From CAZDUS01 sp964609375 (GTDB lineage: Bacteria; Verrucomicrobiota; Kiritimatiellia; CAIKKV01; CAITUY01), in the NCBI GenBank assembly GCA_964609375.1, contig CAZSSA010000036.1, positions 1 to 21,507 on the forward strand: a stretch of 21,507 bases of DNA, written 5' to 3'. This document shows, piece after piece, positions 1-6,983 of the stretch. Below the pieces are notes generated by a model. That model worked only from the letters and a program-made list of their open reading frames with translations, searched no databases and had not been told where the DNA came from. The position numbers were made by a program, and so were the translations under genes. Position 1 is the stretch's first letter; each line of letters begins with the position of its first letter.

Positions 1-232
1 TGGGGGCGTATGGATACCCGGCATAGTTAACCAACAGCCAATTATTCAGTGATCTGGTCGTCATACGAATGTTCCCTTCGCAAGATTGACATGATGTTCA
101 TAATTTCTGAGGGATGTCAATGGGAGGGGCGCGCATCAACTTCCGCCGGGGAATCCCGCCTGCGGGCACAGTCTGTCAAGGGGCAAGGGGAATGCGAATA
201 ACCGGGATGATGGGAGGAAGTGATGGTGGGAA
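1..232. other. Non-coding stretch at window edge
   Basis: I see no convincing gene here. The only open frame entering it is antisense to the downstream regulator and has no family features. A 7-bp inverted pair, TTGACAT at 86-92 and ATGTCAA at 114-120, is present. A small GC-rich hairpin, CCCGC-CT-GCGGG near 155-167, lies just beyond the regulator's stop codon. It has no T-run, so it is at best a weak terminator candidate. Confidence 0.4.
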
Positions 233-1003
233 CTATTTCCGGCCAGCGGACATGGTTGTTACGGCCTTCAGCAGATCGGGCGGGGAATTAGACGTTATGA
301 ATCGGTCCACATTGGTGAACCTGGTATCGGGGCGATGGATGCCGCTGGAGTCATAGAGAATGATGGAAATCTTGCTGGCGTTGGTGAATGATTCCAGTCC
401 GGCGGCGATGGAACTGCCTGACACGTTAGGCAGGACCTCCTTTAGTAAAATGATGTTGGGGGTTTTCGTCTGCAGCGATTCGATTAATGTGGCACAGTCG
501 TGCAGAACGGTGACTTCATACCCGGCGGCCGTGAAGAAGTTGTGCAGGCGCGCGGAAAGGCGGGGTTCATCTTCGATGATCATCAAGTGGGGGCGGTGGT
601 GGGTGTCGCCTTCGTTGCGGATGGCTTTTTTCTGTTTTTGGAGAATGCGTTTAACCTCGTTGATCAAACAAGACGGATCGCTTGTTTTGGCGAGAAACCC
701 TTCGACAGCGGTTTTGGCAAAGAAGTGCTCCATATTGGCGCGTGCCGTGAACACAAGGACGGGATAGCGGGGAGTGCCACTGTCGTCTGATATTTTTTTC
801 AAGAAGGCGAGGCCTGTCATTCCCGGCATGCTGATATCCAGAATGATCAGGTTGGGCGTTATGGTTTTGAGGACAGTCAAGGCTTGTTCGCCGGTGGAGG
901 CGGTAATGACCTCGTAGCCTTCCATGTGCAATTGGTCTCCGACGCTCAGCAGGACGGCGGGGTCATCATCGATGAAAAGAATCCGGTCTGGTGATGTCAT
1001 CAT
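233..1003 (-). CDS. Double-receiver response regulator (REC-REC) with degenerate second receiver
   Basis: 256-residue cytoplasmic protein made of two CheY-like receiver domains and no DNA-binding or enzymatic output. Receiver 1 (about residues 7-122) is complete: acidic cluster D12-D14, phosphoacceptor D56 in IILD, T86 and K106. Receiver 2 (about 138-250) keeps the acidic cluster E144-D145-E146. However, the phosphoacceptor position is K188 (IILLK), and the conserved Thr and Lys positions are also changed (ILYDS, RFITSN), so it should not be phosphorylated. The start is set by a strong ribosome site (GGGAGGAG) about 6 nt upstream; a second ATG follows immediately. It lies 14 bp after the hybrid kinase gene on the same strand, so the two probably form an operon and a phosphorelay. 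The output target cannot be told from sequence. Confidence 0.88.
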   Translation of the reverse strand: MMTSPDRILFIDDDPAVLLSVGDQLHMEGYEVITASTGEQALTVLKTITPNLIILDISMPGMTGLAFLKKISDDSGTPRYPVLVFTARANMEHFFAKTAVEGFLAKTSDPSCLINEVKRILQKQKKAIRNEGDTHHRPHLMIIEDEPRLSARLHNFFTAAGYEVTVLHDCATLIESLQTKTPNIILLKEVLPNVSGSSIAAGLESFTNASKISIILYDSSGIHRPDTRFTNVDRFITSNSPPDLLKAVTTMSAGRK

Positions 1004-1017
1004 ATGGGCTCCTCCCG

Positions 1018-2670
1018 TTAGGCGGGTCGAAAAACAGTTACTCCGATCAAGGTGCTTTCGATCAAGGCGGTTAGCTCCTCCCCTTGCCAGGGCTTACGAA
1101 GAGAGGGGATGGTGAAGCGGTCAAGGATGTCAGCCGTGGCCTCATTCATGGAGTCTCCGGTGATGGCAACGATGGGCACATGACGGGTCTCAGGCGACTC
1201 CTTGAGTTGAATGATGACGTCGACGCCGCTGGTGTCCTCCAGGACAAGATCCAGGAGGATGATGCCGGGAGGGGATTTCCGGGCTGTTTGCAGGATGGCG
1301 TCGCCGCGTGTGACGATATCCACCTGGTAACCGAGGGACGTCAATTGGGCCGAGAGCATGGCCTGAATCGATAGATTGTTGTTGGCCACAAGAATGACAG
1401 GCGGGGGGGCGATGGGCAGGGTGAGGGTGACCTGGGTTCCGCTCCTGGCACCGGGCGGGGGGCTGGCAATCGTCAGGGATCCGCCGTGGAGGTGCATGAT
1501 TTCCTTTGAGATCGCCAGCCCAAGGCCGGTGCCGGAGATATGGGTTCCCACGCGGAAGTAGCGTTCCGTGACGCGTTGAAGGGCATCGGCGGGAATGCCG
1601 ATGCCGTTATCGGTGACAGAGATCATTGCGATATCCGGTTGCTGGTCGGATAAGGATATCTTGATGAACACCTTGCCTCCAACCGGTGTAAACTTGATGG
1701 CGTTGGAAAGGATGTTCTGCAGGACGCGTTGCAGCATGCCGGGGTCGCATCGGATAAAATGGACATCGGGTGAGGTGGTGACCGTGACGGTGACGCGGGA
1801 TGCGTCGGCCTGGAATTTAAGCGGTTCGATGGAGCGGTTGATGAGGTGGATGAGCGGTGCGGTGACGGGATTGATGGTCAAGGCATGGTTATCCATCCGA
1901 CTCAGATCAAGGATACGATTGATGGTGTTGACGAGGCGGTCGCATTCCGAGTCGAACATATTAAGGTAGCGGATGGCCTGATCCGGCAGGGGTCCGGCGA
2001 TTCCTTTAAGAAGGTTGCGGGTGCCGTACATAATGGACGTCAACGGGGTTTTGAGTTCGTGCGAGACATTGGCGACGAACTCTGATTTTTCCTTGTTGTG
2101 TTGTTCGAGTTTAATGATGGCTTCGCGCAGTTGTTGCTCGGAGGCGACGCGGCGGGTGATTTCGGTCTGGAGGGCGGCGACGGCCTTGGAGAGTTCCTTG
2201 GTGCGGCGATGGACCCGGTCCTCGAGTTCATCGTGGGCGTGGCGGAGCTGGGTTTCGGCCAGCTTCAATTCGTCGCGGGCGCGCTGGCGTTCCAGGGCGT
2301 GGCGGATGACGCGTTCCAGGACATCGGGATCATAGCGGCCTTTGAGGAGATAGTCGGCTGCCCCGCTTTGGATGGCCATGGTTTCAATCTTTGTATCATC
2401 CGTACCGGTGAGGATGATGGAAGGGCCCTGGAAGCCGGCATTAATGGCGGCGTGCATGAAGTTAAGTCCGTTAAGGGCGCCGTCGAGTTTCAGGTCGATC
2501 AGGCAGATGTCGTAGGTGGATTGTGAAATTCTGGCGAGGGCGGATTCGTAGGTGGGGGCGTGGTCGACGGTGAAGCGTGTGAATTGACTGCGTGCCAGCA
2601 TCGTTCGGGTCAGGAGGGCATCTTCCTCATTGTCCTCCACCAGAAGCACTCTGAGCGTATTAGGAGTCAT
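1018..2670 (-). CDS. Hybrid sensor histidine kinase, REC-HisKA-HATPase-REC
   Basis: 550-residue soluble hybrid kinase with no transmembrane segment. The N-terminal receiver (about 6-125) has E12-D13, D59, T88 and K110. A coiled-coil linker (about 128-195) leads to the HisKA dimerisation domain with H204 in NVSHELKTPL. The HATPase domain follows with N323 in the N box, DNGIGIP at 354-360 and GTGLGL at 380-385. A C-terminal receiver (about 424-545) keeps D474, T504 and K526, but its metal-binding acidic pair is replaced by N430-N431. An N-terminal receiver ahead of the kinase suggests input by phosphorylation from another protein rather than direct sensing. The frame is open 27 nt further upstream; I chose the ATG that begins MTPNTLRVLLVEDN, because receivers start this way. 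The ribosome site is weak. It is probably co-transcribed with the double-receiver gene. Confidence 0.88.
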   Translation of the reverse strand: MTPNTLRVLLVEDNEEDALLTRTMLARSQFTRFTVDHAPTYESALARISQSTYDICLIDLKLDGALNGLNFMHAAINAGFQGPSIILTGTDDTKIETMAIQSGAADYLLKGRYDPDVLERVIRHALERQRARDELKLAETQLRHAHDELEDRVHRRTKELSKAVAALQTEITRRVASEQQLREAIIKLEQHNKEKSEFVANVSHELKTPLTSIMYGTRNLLKGIAGPLPDQAIRYLNMFDSECDRLVNTINRILDLSRMDNHALTINPVTAPLIHLINRSIEPLKFQADASRVTVTVTTSPDVHFIRCDPGMLQRVLQNILSNAIKFTPVGGKVFIKISLSDQQPDIAMISVTDNGIGIPADALQRVTERYFRVGTHISGTGLGLAISKEIMHLHGGSLTIASPPPGARSGTQVTLTLPIAPPPVILVANNNLSIQAMLSAQLTSLGYQVDIVTRGDAILQTARKSPPGIILLDLVLEDTSGVDVIIQLKESPETRHVPIVAITGDSMNEATADILDRFTIPSLRKPWQGEELTALIESTLIGVTVFRPA

Positions 2671-2812
2671 AACAACTGTCCCGCCTGAACACCACACTAC
2701 CGCTTACGCTTTGATAGTTAAGCCTTCGCCGGGGGGTGGGTCAAGACAAACTATCTGGATTTCGGGAAAGGCGGCTCGACGTGAAGGTGAAGGGAATATA
2801 CACTTCGCGATC

Positions 2813-4672
2813 ATGAAAACGAAGGAACCCTTTCTGGATGTGCTGAAACAGAGAGTGCTGGTGTTCGATGGCGCCATGGGGACCATGATCTATCAGCGCG
2901 GCGTCTTCCTGAATGTCTGCTATGACGAGTTGTGCATGACGCAGCCGGCATTGATTCGCGGCATTCATGAGGATTATGTGGCGGCCGGGGCGGATGTGAT
3001 TGAGACCAACAGTTTCGGGGCCAACCGGATCAAGCTCGCTGCCTATGGGTTGGCGGATCGTGTGGCGGATATCAACCGGGCGGCGGTGCGGCTGGCGCGC
3101 GAGGCGGCCGGCGACTCCGTGTATGTGGCGGGTTCAGTGGGGCCCTGCTTTGTTCCCGGCGTGGCGATGGATGCAGGCAAGTTGGCGGAGGCGGAAGCGG
3201 CTTGGCGGGAGCAACTGACAGTGCTGGCGGAAGCCGGGGTGGACTTGATTCTTCTTGAAACCTTTGGCGATGTTGAGCAGTTGCTGCTGGCGGCCAGGGT
3301 GGCGAAGGAGACGGGGGTCCCCGTGATGGCGTCCTTTACGCTGGAGGAAGGGATTTCGGCGGAGGCCCAGAAAGAAGCGGAGCAACGGGTGATGCGTCGG
3401 CTGGATGCGGATCCGACGGTAGATGTGGTGGGATTGAATTGCGGGCGCGGCCCGGCGGATTTGTTCAGCGCGGTCCGGCATGTGGTGGCGGCAACACGCA
3501 AGCCGGTGGTGGCGATGCCGAATGCCGGGGGGCCCCGTGAAGTGGGCGGACGCATGTTGTATCTCAACAGTCCGGAATATTTCACGGAGTTTGCCAAGCG
3601 CTATGTTGAACTGGGGGTCCGGGGGGTTGGCGGGTGTTGCGGAACCACTCCAGCGCATATCCGGATGGCGGCCCGGGCGATCCGGGGGATGAGCGGTGTC
3701 AAGGAGTTCCTTGCCGTGGCGCAGACACCGGCGGCAGCGACGGCAGGAATGGCGGCGAGCCGTGTCGAAGCGGTTCCCTTTGCGAAGAAGTCCTTGTTTG
3801 CGGCGCGATTGGCGGCAGGGCAAGTGGTGACGTCCGTTGAATTGTTGCCGCCCGGAAGCGGAGCGGGTCTGAAGGCATTTCTGGATAAATGCCGGCGCTG
3901 CGAGGCGGCGGGGATTGATGCGATCAACTTGCCGGACGGTCCGCGGGCCAGTGCCAGGATGTCGGTGGTGGCGACGGCGTTTGCGATGATGAAGGAAGTG
4001 GGGATTGAACCCATTCCGCATTACTGCTGTCGGGATCGCAACCTGATTGCGATGCAGTCCGATTTGCTGGGCGCCTTTGCGTTGGGACTCAAGACGTTTC
4101 TGTTCATTACGGGTGATCCGCCGAAGCTGGGGAACTATCCTGATGCAACGGGGGTGTTTGATTTGGATGCGATCGGGTTATCGCAATTGGCGAACAACTT
4201 GAATCATGGCTTTGATGCGGCAGGGCAGCCGATTGGACAGCCGACGGCGATGGTGATCGGGGTGGGGGCCAATCCGGTGGCGGTGGAGCTGGAGCGAGAG
4301 ATTGCCCGGTATTTCCAGAAGATTGATGCGGGTGCGGAATATGCGATTACGCAGCCGGTGTTCGAAGTGGAGGCGTTGATGAGGTTTTTGGACCGGGTGG
4401 GGAGTCACTCCAGGACGATTCCGATTATGGCGGGAATTTTCCCGCTGCTATCGTTCAAGAATGCGGAATTCATGAATCAACATGTGCCCGGGGTTGTGGT
4501 GCCGGAAAGTATTCTGGAGCGGATGAAGAAATTCACGATCAAGGAAGATGCCATCAAGGAAGGCATTGATATTGCGCGGGAGACCAGGGAGCAGCTCAAG
4601 GGGGCGGTGGCGGGGTTCCAGGTGTCGGCTCCGTTAGGGAAGGTGGAGACGGCGCTGGCGGTATTGGGGTAG
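2813..4672 (+). CDS. Bifunctional homocysteine S-methyltransferase / 5,10-methylenetetrahydrofolate reductase
   Basis: 619 residues, matching the layout of the Bacillus YitJ-type fusion (about 610 aa). The N-terminal half (about 1-290) is the homocysteine methyltransferase barrel shared with MetH and BHMT. It has the LVFDGAMGTM start and three zinc-binding cysteines: C210 in GLNCG and C275-C276 in GGCCGT. The C-terminal half (about 325-610) is a MetF-like flavin barrel with VELLPP, HYCCRDRN and TGDPPK motifs. It reduces methylene-THF to methyl-THF, so both last steps of methionine synthesis may sit in one chain. There is no cobalamin-binding domain. The frame is open further upstream into the divergent kinase gene; the ATG at 2813 was chosen because the family begins here. 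A purine-rich stretch (2784-2795) lies rather far upstream. The 142-bp divergent spacer must hold promoters for both directions, but I could not pick clear ones. Confidence 0.92.
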   Translation: MKTKEPFLDVLKQRVLVFDGAMGTMIYQRGVFLNVCYDELCMTQPALIRGIHEDYVAAGADVIETNSFGANRIKLAAYGLADRVADINRAAVRLAREAAGDSVYVAGSVGPCFVPGVAMDAGKLAEAEAAWREQLTVLAEAGVDLILLETFGDVEQLLLAARVAKETGVPVMASFTLEEGISAEAQKEAEQRVMRRLDADPTVDVVGLNCGRGPADLFSAVRHVVAATRKPVVAMPNAGGPREVGGRMLYLNSPEYFTEFAKRYVELGVRGVGGCCGTTPAHIRMAARAIRGMSGVKEFLAVAQTPAAATAGMAASRVEAVPFAKKSLFAARLAAGQVVTSVELLPPGSGAGLKAFLDKCRRCEAAGIDAINLPDGPRASARMSVVATAFAMMKEVGIEPIPHYCCRDRNLIAMQSDLLGAFALGLKTFLFITGDPPKLGNYPDATGVFDLDAIGLSQLANNLNHGFDAAGQPIGQPTAMVIGVGANPVAVELEREIARYFQKIDAGAEYAITQPVFEVEALMRFLDRVGSHSRTIPIMAGIFPLLSFKNAEFMNQHVPGVVVPESILERMKKFTIKEDAIKEGIDIARETREQLKGAVAGFQVSAPLGKVETALAVLG

Positions 4673-4693
4673 GGGGAGGGAGAGATGAGGGAA

Positions 4694-4768
4694 ATGGTTA
4701 ATGGTTGATGGTGGGAAAGGAAAGGGAAGCACGTGGGGGGTTGGGGGGATGTGAGATGTGAGGGGTGA
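4694..4768. repeat. Two short heptamer arrays (ATGGTTR and GATGTGA units)
   Basis: The 134-bp gap between two convergent genes holds two arrays with exact 7-bp phase. At 4694-4714 the units are ATGGTTA, ATGGTTG and ATGGTGG. At 4748-4768 they are GATGTGA, GATGTGA and GGGGTGA. The rest of the gap is G-rich with no evident terminator hairpin. The first unit type recurs inside the neighbouring pyrC-aroK frame. Confidence 0.75.
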
Positions 4769-4806
4769 GCCGGGGGAAGAAGGAGTTGTGGTTGTGCCAT
4801 TCCGGT

Positions 4807-6744
4807 TCATGCATGTTGCTTGAAAAGACGGAGGATGGCTTTGACCACCTGGGCAGGCGGGAGGGACTCGGTATCGATCTGGTGGGGGATGGAGGCGTAG
4901 AGGGACCGGCGCTTTTCGAGCAAGTCGATGATGCGCTGCTGGCGATCCTTTTCTTCGAGGAGGGGGCGGTGACTGGCCTTCGCTGTTCGCTTGAAGATGG
5001 TTTCGGGTGAGGCTGTCAGGCATATCACCAGGCCGGAGCGTTGGTAATCACTGATGTTGTCGGAATTCAAGACGACCCCGCCGCCGCAGCCGACCACCAG
5101 GCCCTGCCGGGCGGAGAGTTCCACGGTGAGTGCCCGTTCGAGTTTCCGGAAATGGGGTTCGCCGTCTTCGGCGAAAATACGGCTGATGGGCTTGCCGGCC
5201 CGTTCTTCAATGACATGATCCATATCGATGAATTCCATGTTGAGCTGATGAGCGAGCTTTTTGCCGATGGTGGTTTTACCCGTGCCCATGAAGCCCATGA
5301 GGATGATGTTAGGGGGGGGATGGGGAATGGTTGATGGTTGATGGTTGAGGGTTGAGGGTTGATGGAGAGAGGGGGGGATATGAGATTTCAAATTTGAAAT
5401 CTCAGATGGCAGGATAAAGACGAGGTGGCCGTCACGGAAGGTGTGGGTGGCGCGTCCGGTCAGTATCCATCCGTCGAAGGGGGTATTACGGGACTTGGAG
5501 GCACATGTTTCGGCCCGGACGGTCCATTCGGTGTTGAGGTCAAGGAGGGTCAGATCGGCAGGGTGACCCGGGGCGAGGCTCGGAGCGGGAAGGCCAAGAA
5601 TGGCGGCGGGACCGGTGGTCCAGCGGGCGACCCAGTCCTGCAGGGAGAGGAGTCCTTTGCGGACGAGCAGCGAGAAGGTGACACCCACGGCGGTTTCAAG
5701 GCCGATGACGCCGAAGGGGGCCCCCGAAAAGCCCAGTGCTTTTGATTTGGCTGTGTGAGGGGCGTGATCGGTGGCGAAGCAGGAGATGGTTCCATCGATG
5801 ATGCCCTGAATCAGCTCCGTGCGATCGGCATGGGTGCGCAGGGGGGGATTCATCTTGAAGAGATCAGGCCGGTCGGCGCGGACGTCGTCATCGGTGAGGG
5901 CGAGGTGATGGGGGGTGAGTTCAGCGGTGACGCGGAGGCCACGGCGCTGGGCGTCGCGGATGAGGCTGACGGATTCGCCGGCGGAGAGGTGTTGGATATG
6001 GATGGCGCCGCCAGTGGCCCCGGCCAGGCGGATGTCGCGGGCGACAATGCTGGTTTCGGCTTCGGAAGGGATACCGGGGAGGTTGAGCGCCCTGGAGCGG
6101 GGCCCCTGGTGCATGACGCCTTTGCCGGCGAGATGCGGATCGAGGGCGTGGTCCATGAGGGGGTGCCCCAGGGCGGCGGCGCGGCGCATGGCTTCTTCCA
6201 TCAGGTTGGAATTGGTGACGGTGCAGCCATCGTCGGTGAAGGCGATGGCACCGGCGCGGGAGAGGGCTTCGATGTCGGTCAAGGTTTGGCCGGCGCGTTC
6301 CAGGGTGATGCAGGGGGCGGGCAGGATCCGGGCAAGGTTGGCGGCGGCGGCGCGGGCGGACAGGGCTGAGATTTCGGACGGGCAATCGAGGGCGGGATTG
6401 GTATTTGGCATGGCGACGATGGTGGTAAAACCGCCCCGGACGGCGGCGAGGCTACCGGAGGCGACGGTTTCGGCGGCCTCATTTCCGGGTTCCCGGAGGT
6501 GGACATGGATGTCGATCAAGCCCGGAACGGCGACGAGGTTGGTGGCGTCAATGACGGTGCAGTTTGGGGGAATGGTTGATGGGCAATGGTTGATGGTTGA
6601 TGGTTGATGAGGAGGGGGGAATGGGCAATGGGCAATGGGAAGTGGAGCAAAAACGCCGTTTTGAATGAAAAGATCGCCGGTGGAAGTCCGGCCTGAAGCG
6701 GGATCTACGAGGCGGGGTCCCTTGATATACCATGACGGTTGCAT
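4807..6744 (-). CDS. pyrC-aroK: Dihydroorotase-shikimate kinase fusion with repeat-encoded insertions
   Basis: 645 residues in one frame. Residues 1-446 are a dihydroorotase (pyrimidine synthesis) of the LREPG type: metal ligands H80 and H82 in DIHVHLREPG, DDG at 171-173, histidines near 199 and 252, and ATDHAPH with catalytic D326. Residues 479-645 are a shikimate kinase (aromatic pathway): P-loop GFMGTGKTT at 484-492, D507/D509, R533, GCGGG at 552-556 and R593. Two low-complexity stretches do not belong to either family. Residues 33-60 interrupt the N-terminal beta-sandwich of the dihydroorotase, and about 447-478 form the linker. Both are translations of 7-bp arrays and contain heptapeptides such as HQPSTLN/HQPSTIP. 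No ATG precedes the kinase's first strand (NIIL), so independent kinase translation would need M483 and lose that strand. No ribosome site is visible before the ATG at 6744. Confidence 0.88.
   Translation of the reverse strand: MQPSWYIKGPRLVDPASGRTSTGDLFIQNGVFAPLPIAHCPFPPPHQPSTINHCPSTIPPNCTVIDATNLVAVPGLIDIHVHLREPGNEAAETVASGSLAAVRGGFTTIVAMPNTNPALDCPSEISALSARAAAANLARILPAPCITLERAGQTLTDIEALSRAGAIAFTDDGCTVTNSNLMEEAMRRAAALGHPLMDHALDPHLAGKGVMHQGPRSRALNLPGIPSEAETSIVARDIRLAGATGGAIHIQHLSAGESVSLIRDAQRRGLRVTAELTPHHLALTDDDVRADRPDLFKMNPPLRTHADRTELIQGIIDGTISCFATDHAPHTAKSKALGFSGAPFGVIGLETAVGVTFSLLVRKGLLSLQDWVARWTTGPAAILGLPAPSLAPGHPADLTLLDLNTEWTVRAETCASKSRNTPFDGWILTGRATHTFRDGHLVFILPSEISNLKSHIPPSLHQPSTLNHQPSTIPHPPPNIILMGFMGTGKTTIGKKLAHQLNMEFIDMDHVIEERAGKPISRIFAEDGEPHFRKLERALTVELSARQGLVVGCGGGVVLNSDNISDYQRSGLVICLTASPETIFKRTAKASHRPLLEEKDRQQRIIDLLEKRRSLYASIPHQIDTESLPPAQVVKAILRLFKQHA
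5320..5368. repeat. Heptamer array in the fusion linker (ATGGTTG/AGGGTTG units)
   Basis: Seven consecutive 7-bp units in phase: ATGGGGA, three ATGGTTG, two AGGGTTG, then ATGGAGA. It is read on the minus strand within pyrC-aroK as part of the linker (about residues 460-476). A run of eight G (5312-5319) directly precedes it and a run of seven G (5371-5377) follows it. Confidence 0.9.
5376..5410. repeat. Heptamer array with a perfect 24-bp palindrome
   Basis: Units GGATATG, AGATTTC, AAATTTG, AAATCTC and AGATGGC keep a 7-bp period. Bases 5381-5404 form a perfect palindrome, with half-site TGAGATTTCAAA. The array encodes linker residues SEISNLKSHI on the minus strand. A related array with AGATATG, AGATCTC and AAATTTC units lies at the atpG-atpD junction (16032-16066). 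Confidence 0.88.
6565..6648. repeat. Twelve-unit heptamer array inside the dihydroorotase N-terminus
   Basis: Twelve units stay in strict 7-bp phase over 84 bp: TGGGGGA, ATGGTTG, ATGGGCA, three ATGGTTG, ATGAGGA, GGGGGGA, two ATGGGCA, ATGGGAA and GTGGAGC. Because 84 bp is 28 codons, the insertion keeps the frame of pyrC and supplies residues 33-60, including HQPSTIN and HCPSTIP. It shares the ATGGTTG unit with the linker array. Confidence 0.92.
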
Positions 6745-6756
6745 CTATGGAATGGA

Positions 6757-6785
6757 TGTATACACTAGCGGCGGCTTGACAGAAA
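6757..6785 (-). promoter_or_regulatory. Candidate pyrC-aroK promoter (weak)
   Basis: On the minus strand a -10-like TATACA (plus 6757-6762) is preceded, after 17 bp, by a poor -35 match TTTCTG (plus 6780-6785). Transcription would start only about 6 nt before the ATG at 6744. That fits the absence of a ribosome-binding site and suggests a leaderless or nearly leaderless message. The -35 overlaps that of the rpmH promoter. The sequence match alone is weak. Confidence 0.35.
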
Positions 6786-6803
6786 AGGGATAAATGGTAC
6801 TTT
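6776..6803 (+). promoter_or_regulatory. rpmH promoter with consensus -35 and extended -10
   Basis: TTGACA at 6776-6781, a 16-bp spacer and TACTTT at 6798-6803, with TG at 6795-6796 forming an extended -10 (TGGTACTTT). The predicted start near 6810 gives a leader of about 40 nt before the rpmH ATG. This is the best sigma-70-type promoter in the window, as expected for a ribosomal-protein gene. Confidence 0.75.
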
Positions 6804-6848
6804 GAACCCCTTTTCAATCGGGTCACAGAGGTTAGCGAGGAACAAACG

Positions 6849-6983
6849 ATGAAGATGACGTATCAGCCATCTAGTAAGAAACGCCAGCGCAAGTGTGGTT
6901 TCCGGAAACGAATGAAAACGGCCGATGGTCGCAAGGTAATTGCCAGGCGCCGCCAAAAAGGGCGTAAAAAGCTTTCCGAATAA
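6849..6983 (+). CDS. rpmH: 50S ribosomal protein L34
   Basis: Short gene found by reading the sequence directly: 44 residues starting MKMTYQPSSKKRQRKCGFRKR and ending RRRQKGRKKLSE. This is the usual L34 length (about 44-46) with the conserved TYQPS start, GFRKRM core and basic C-terminus. L34 is a small, very basic protein of the large ribosomal subunit. A GAGGA ribosome site lies about 7 nt upstream. It heads the conserved rpmH-rnpA-yidD-yidC group, which supports the call. There is one cysteine (C16) where many L34 proteins have histidine. Confidence 0.96.
   Translation: MKMTYQPSSKKRQRKCGFRKRMKTADGRKVIARRRQKGRKKLSE

Noticed and set aside
86..104. TTGACA followed by CATAAT near the window start
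   Set aside because: The spacer is only 7 bp, far too short for a sigma-70 promoter. The surrounding 7-bp inverted pair is noted only as a weak feature.
2714..2744. Minus-strand TTGACC...TAACTA as a promoter for the hybrid kinase
   Set aside because: The -10 match is poor (about half the bases) and the spacing is loose, so I did not list it as a feature.
3134..4021. Minus-strand open frame (295 codons) opposite the methyltransferase/reductase gene
   Set aside because: His/Arg/Pro-rich shadow composition and no family features; the plus-strand gene is unambiguous.
5320..6648. Repeat arrays considered as a CRISPR array
   Set aside because: Units are 7 bp, contiguous and without unique spacers, and no cas gene is present.
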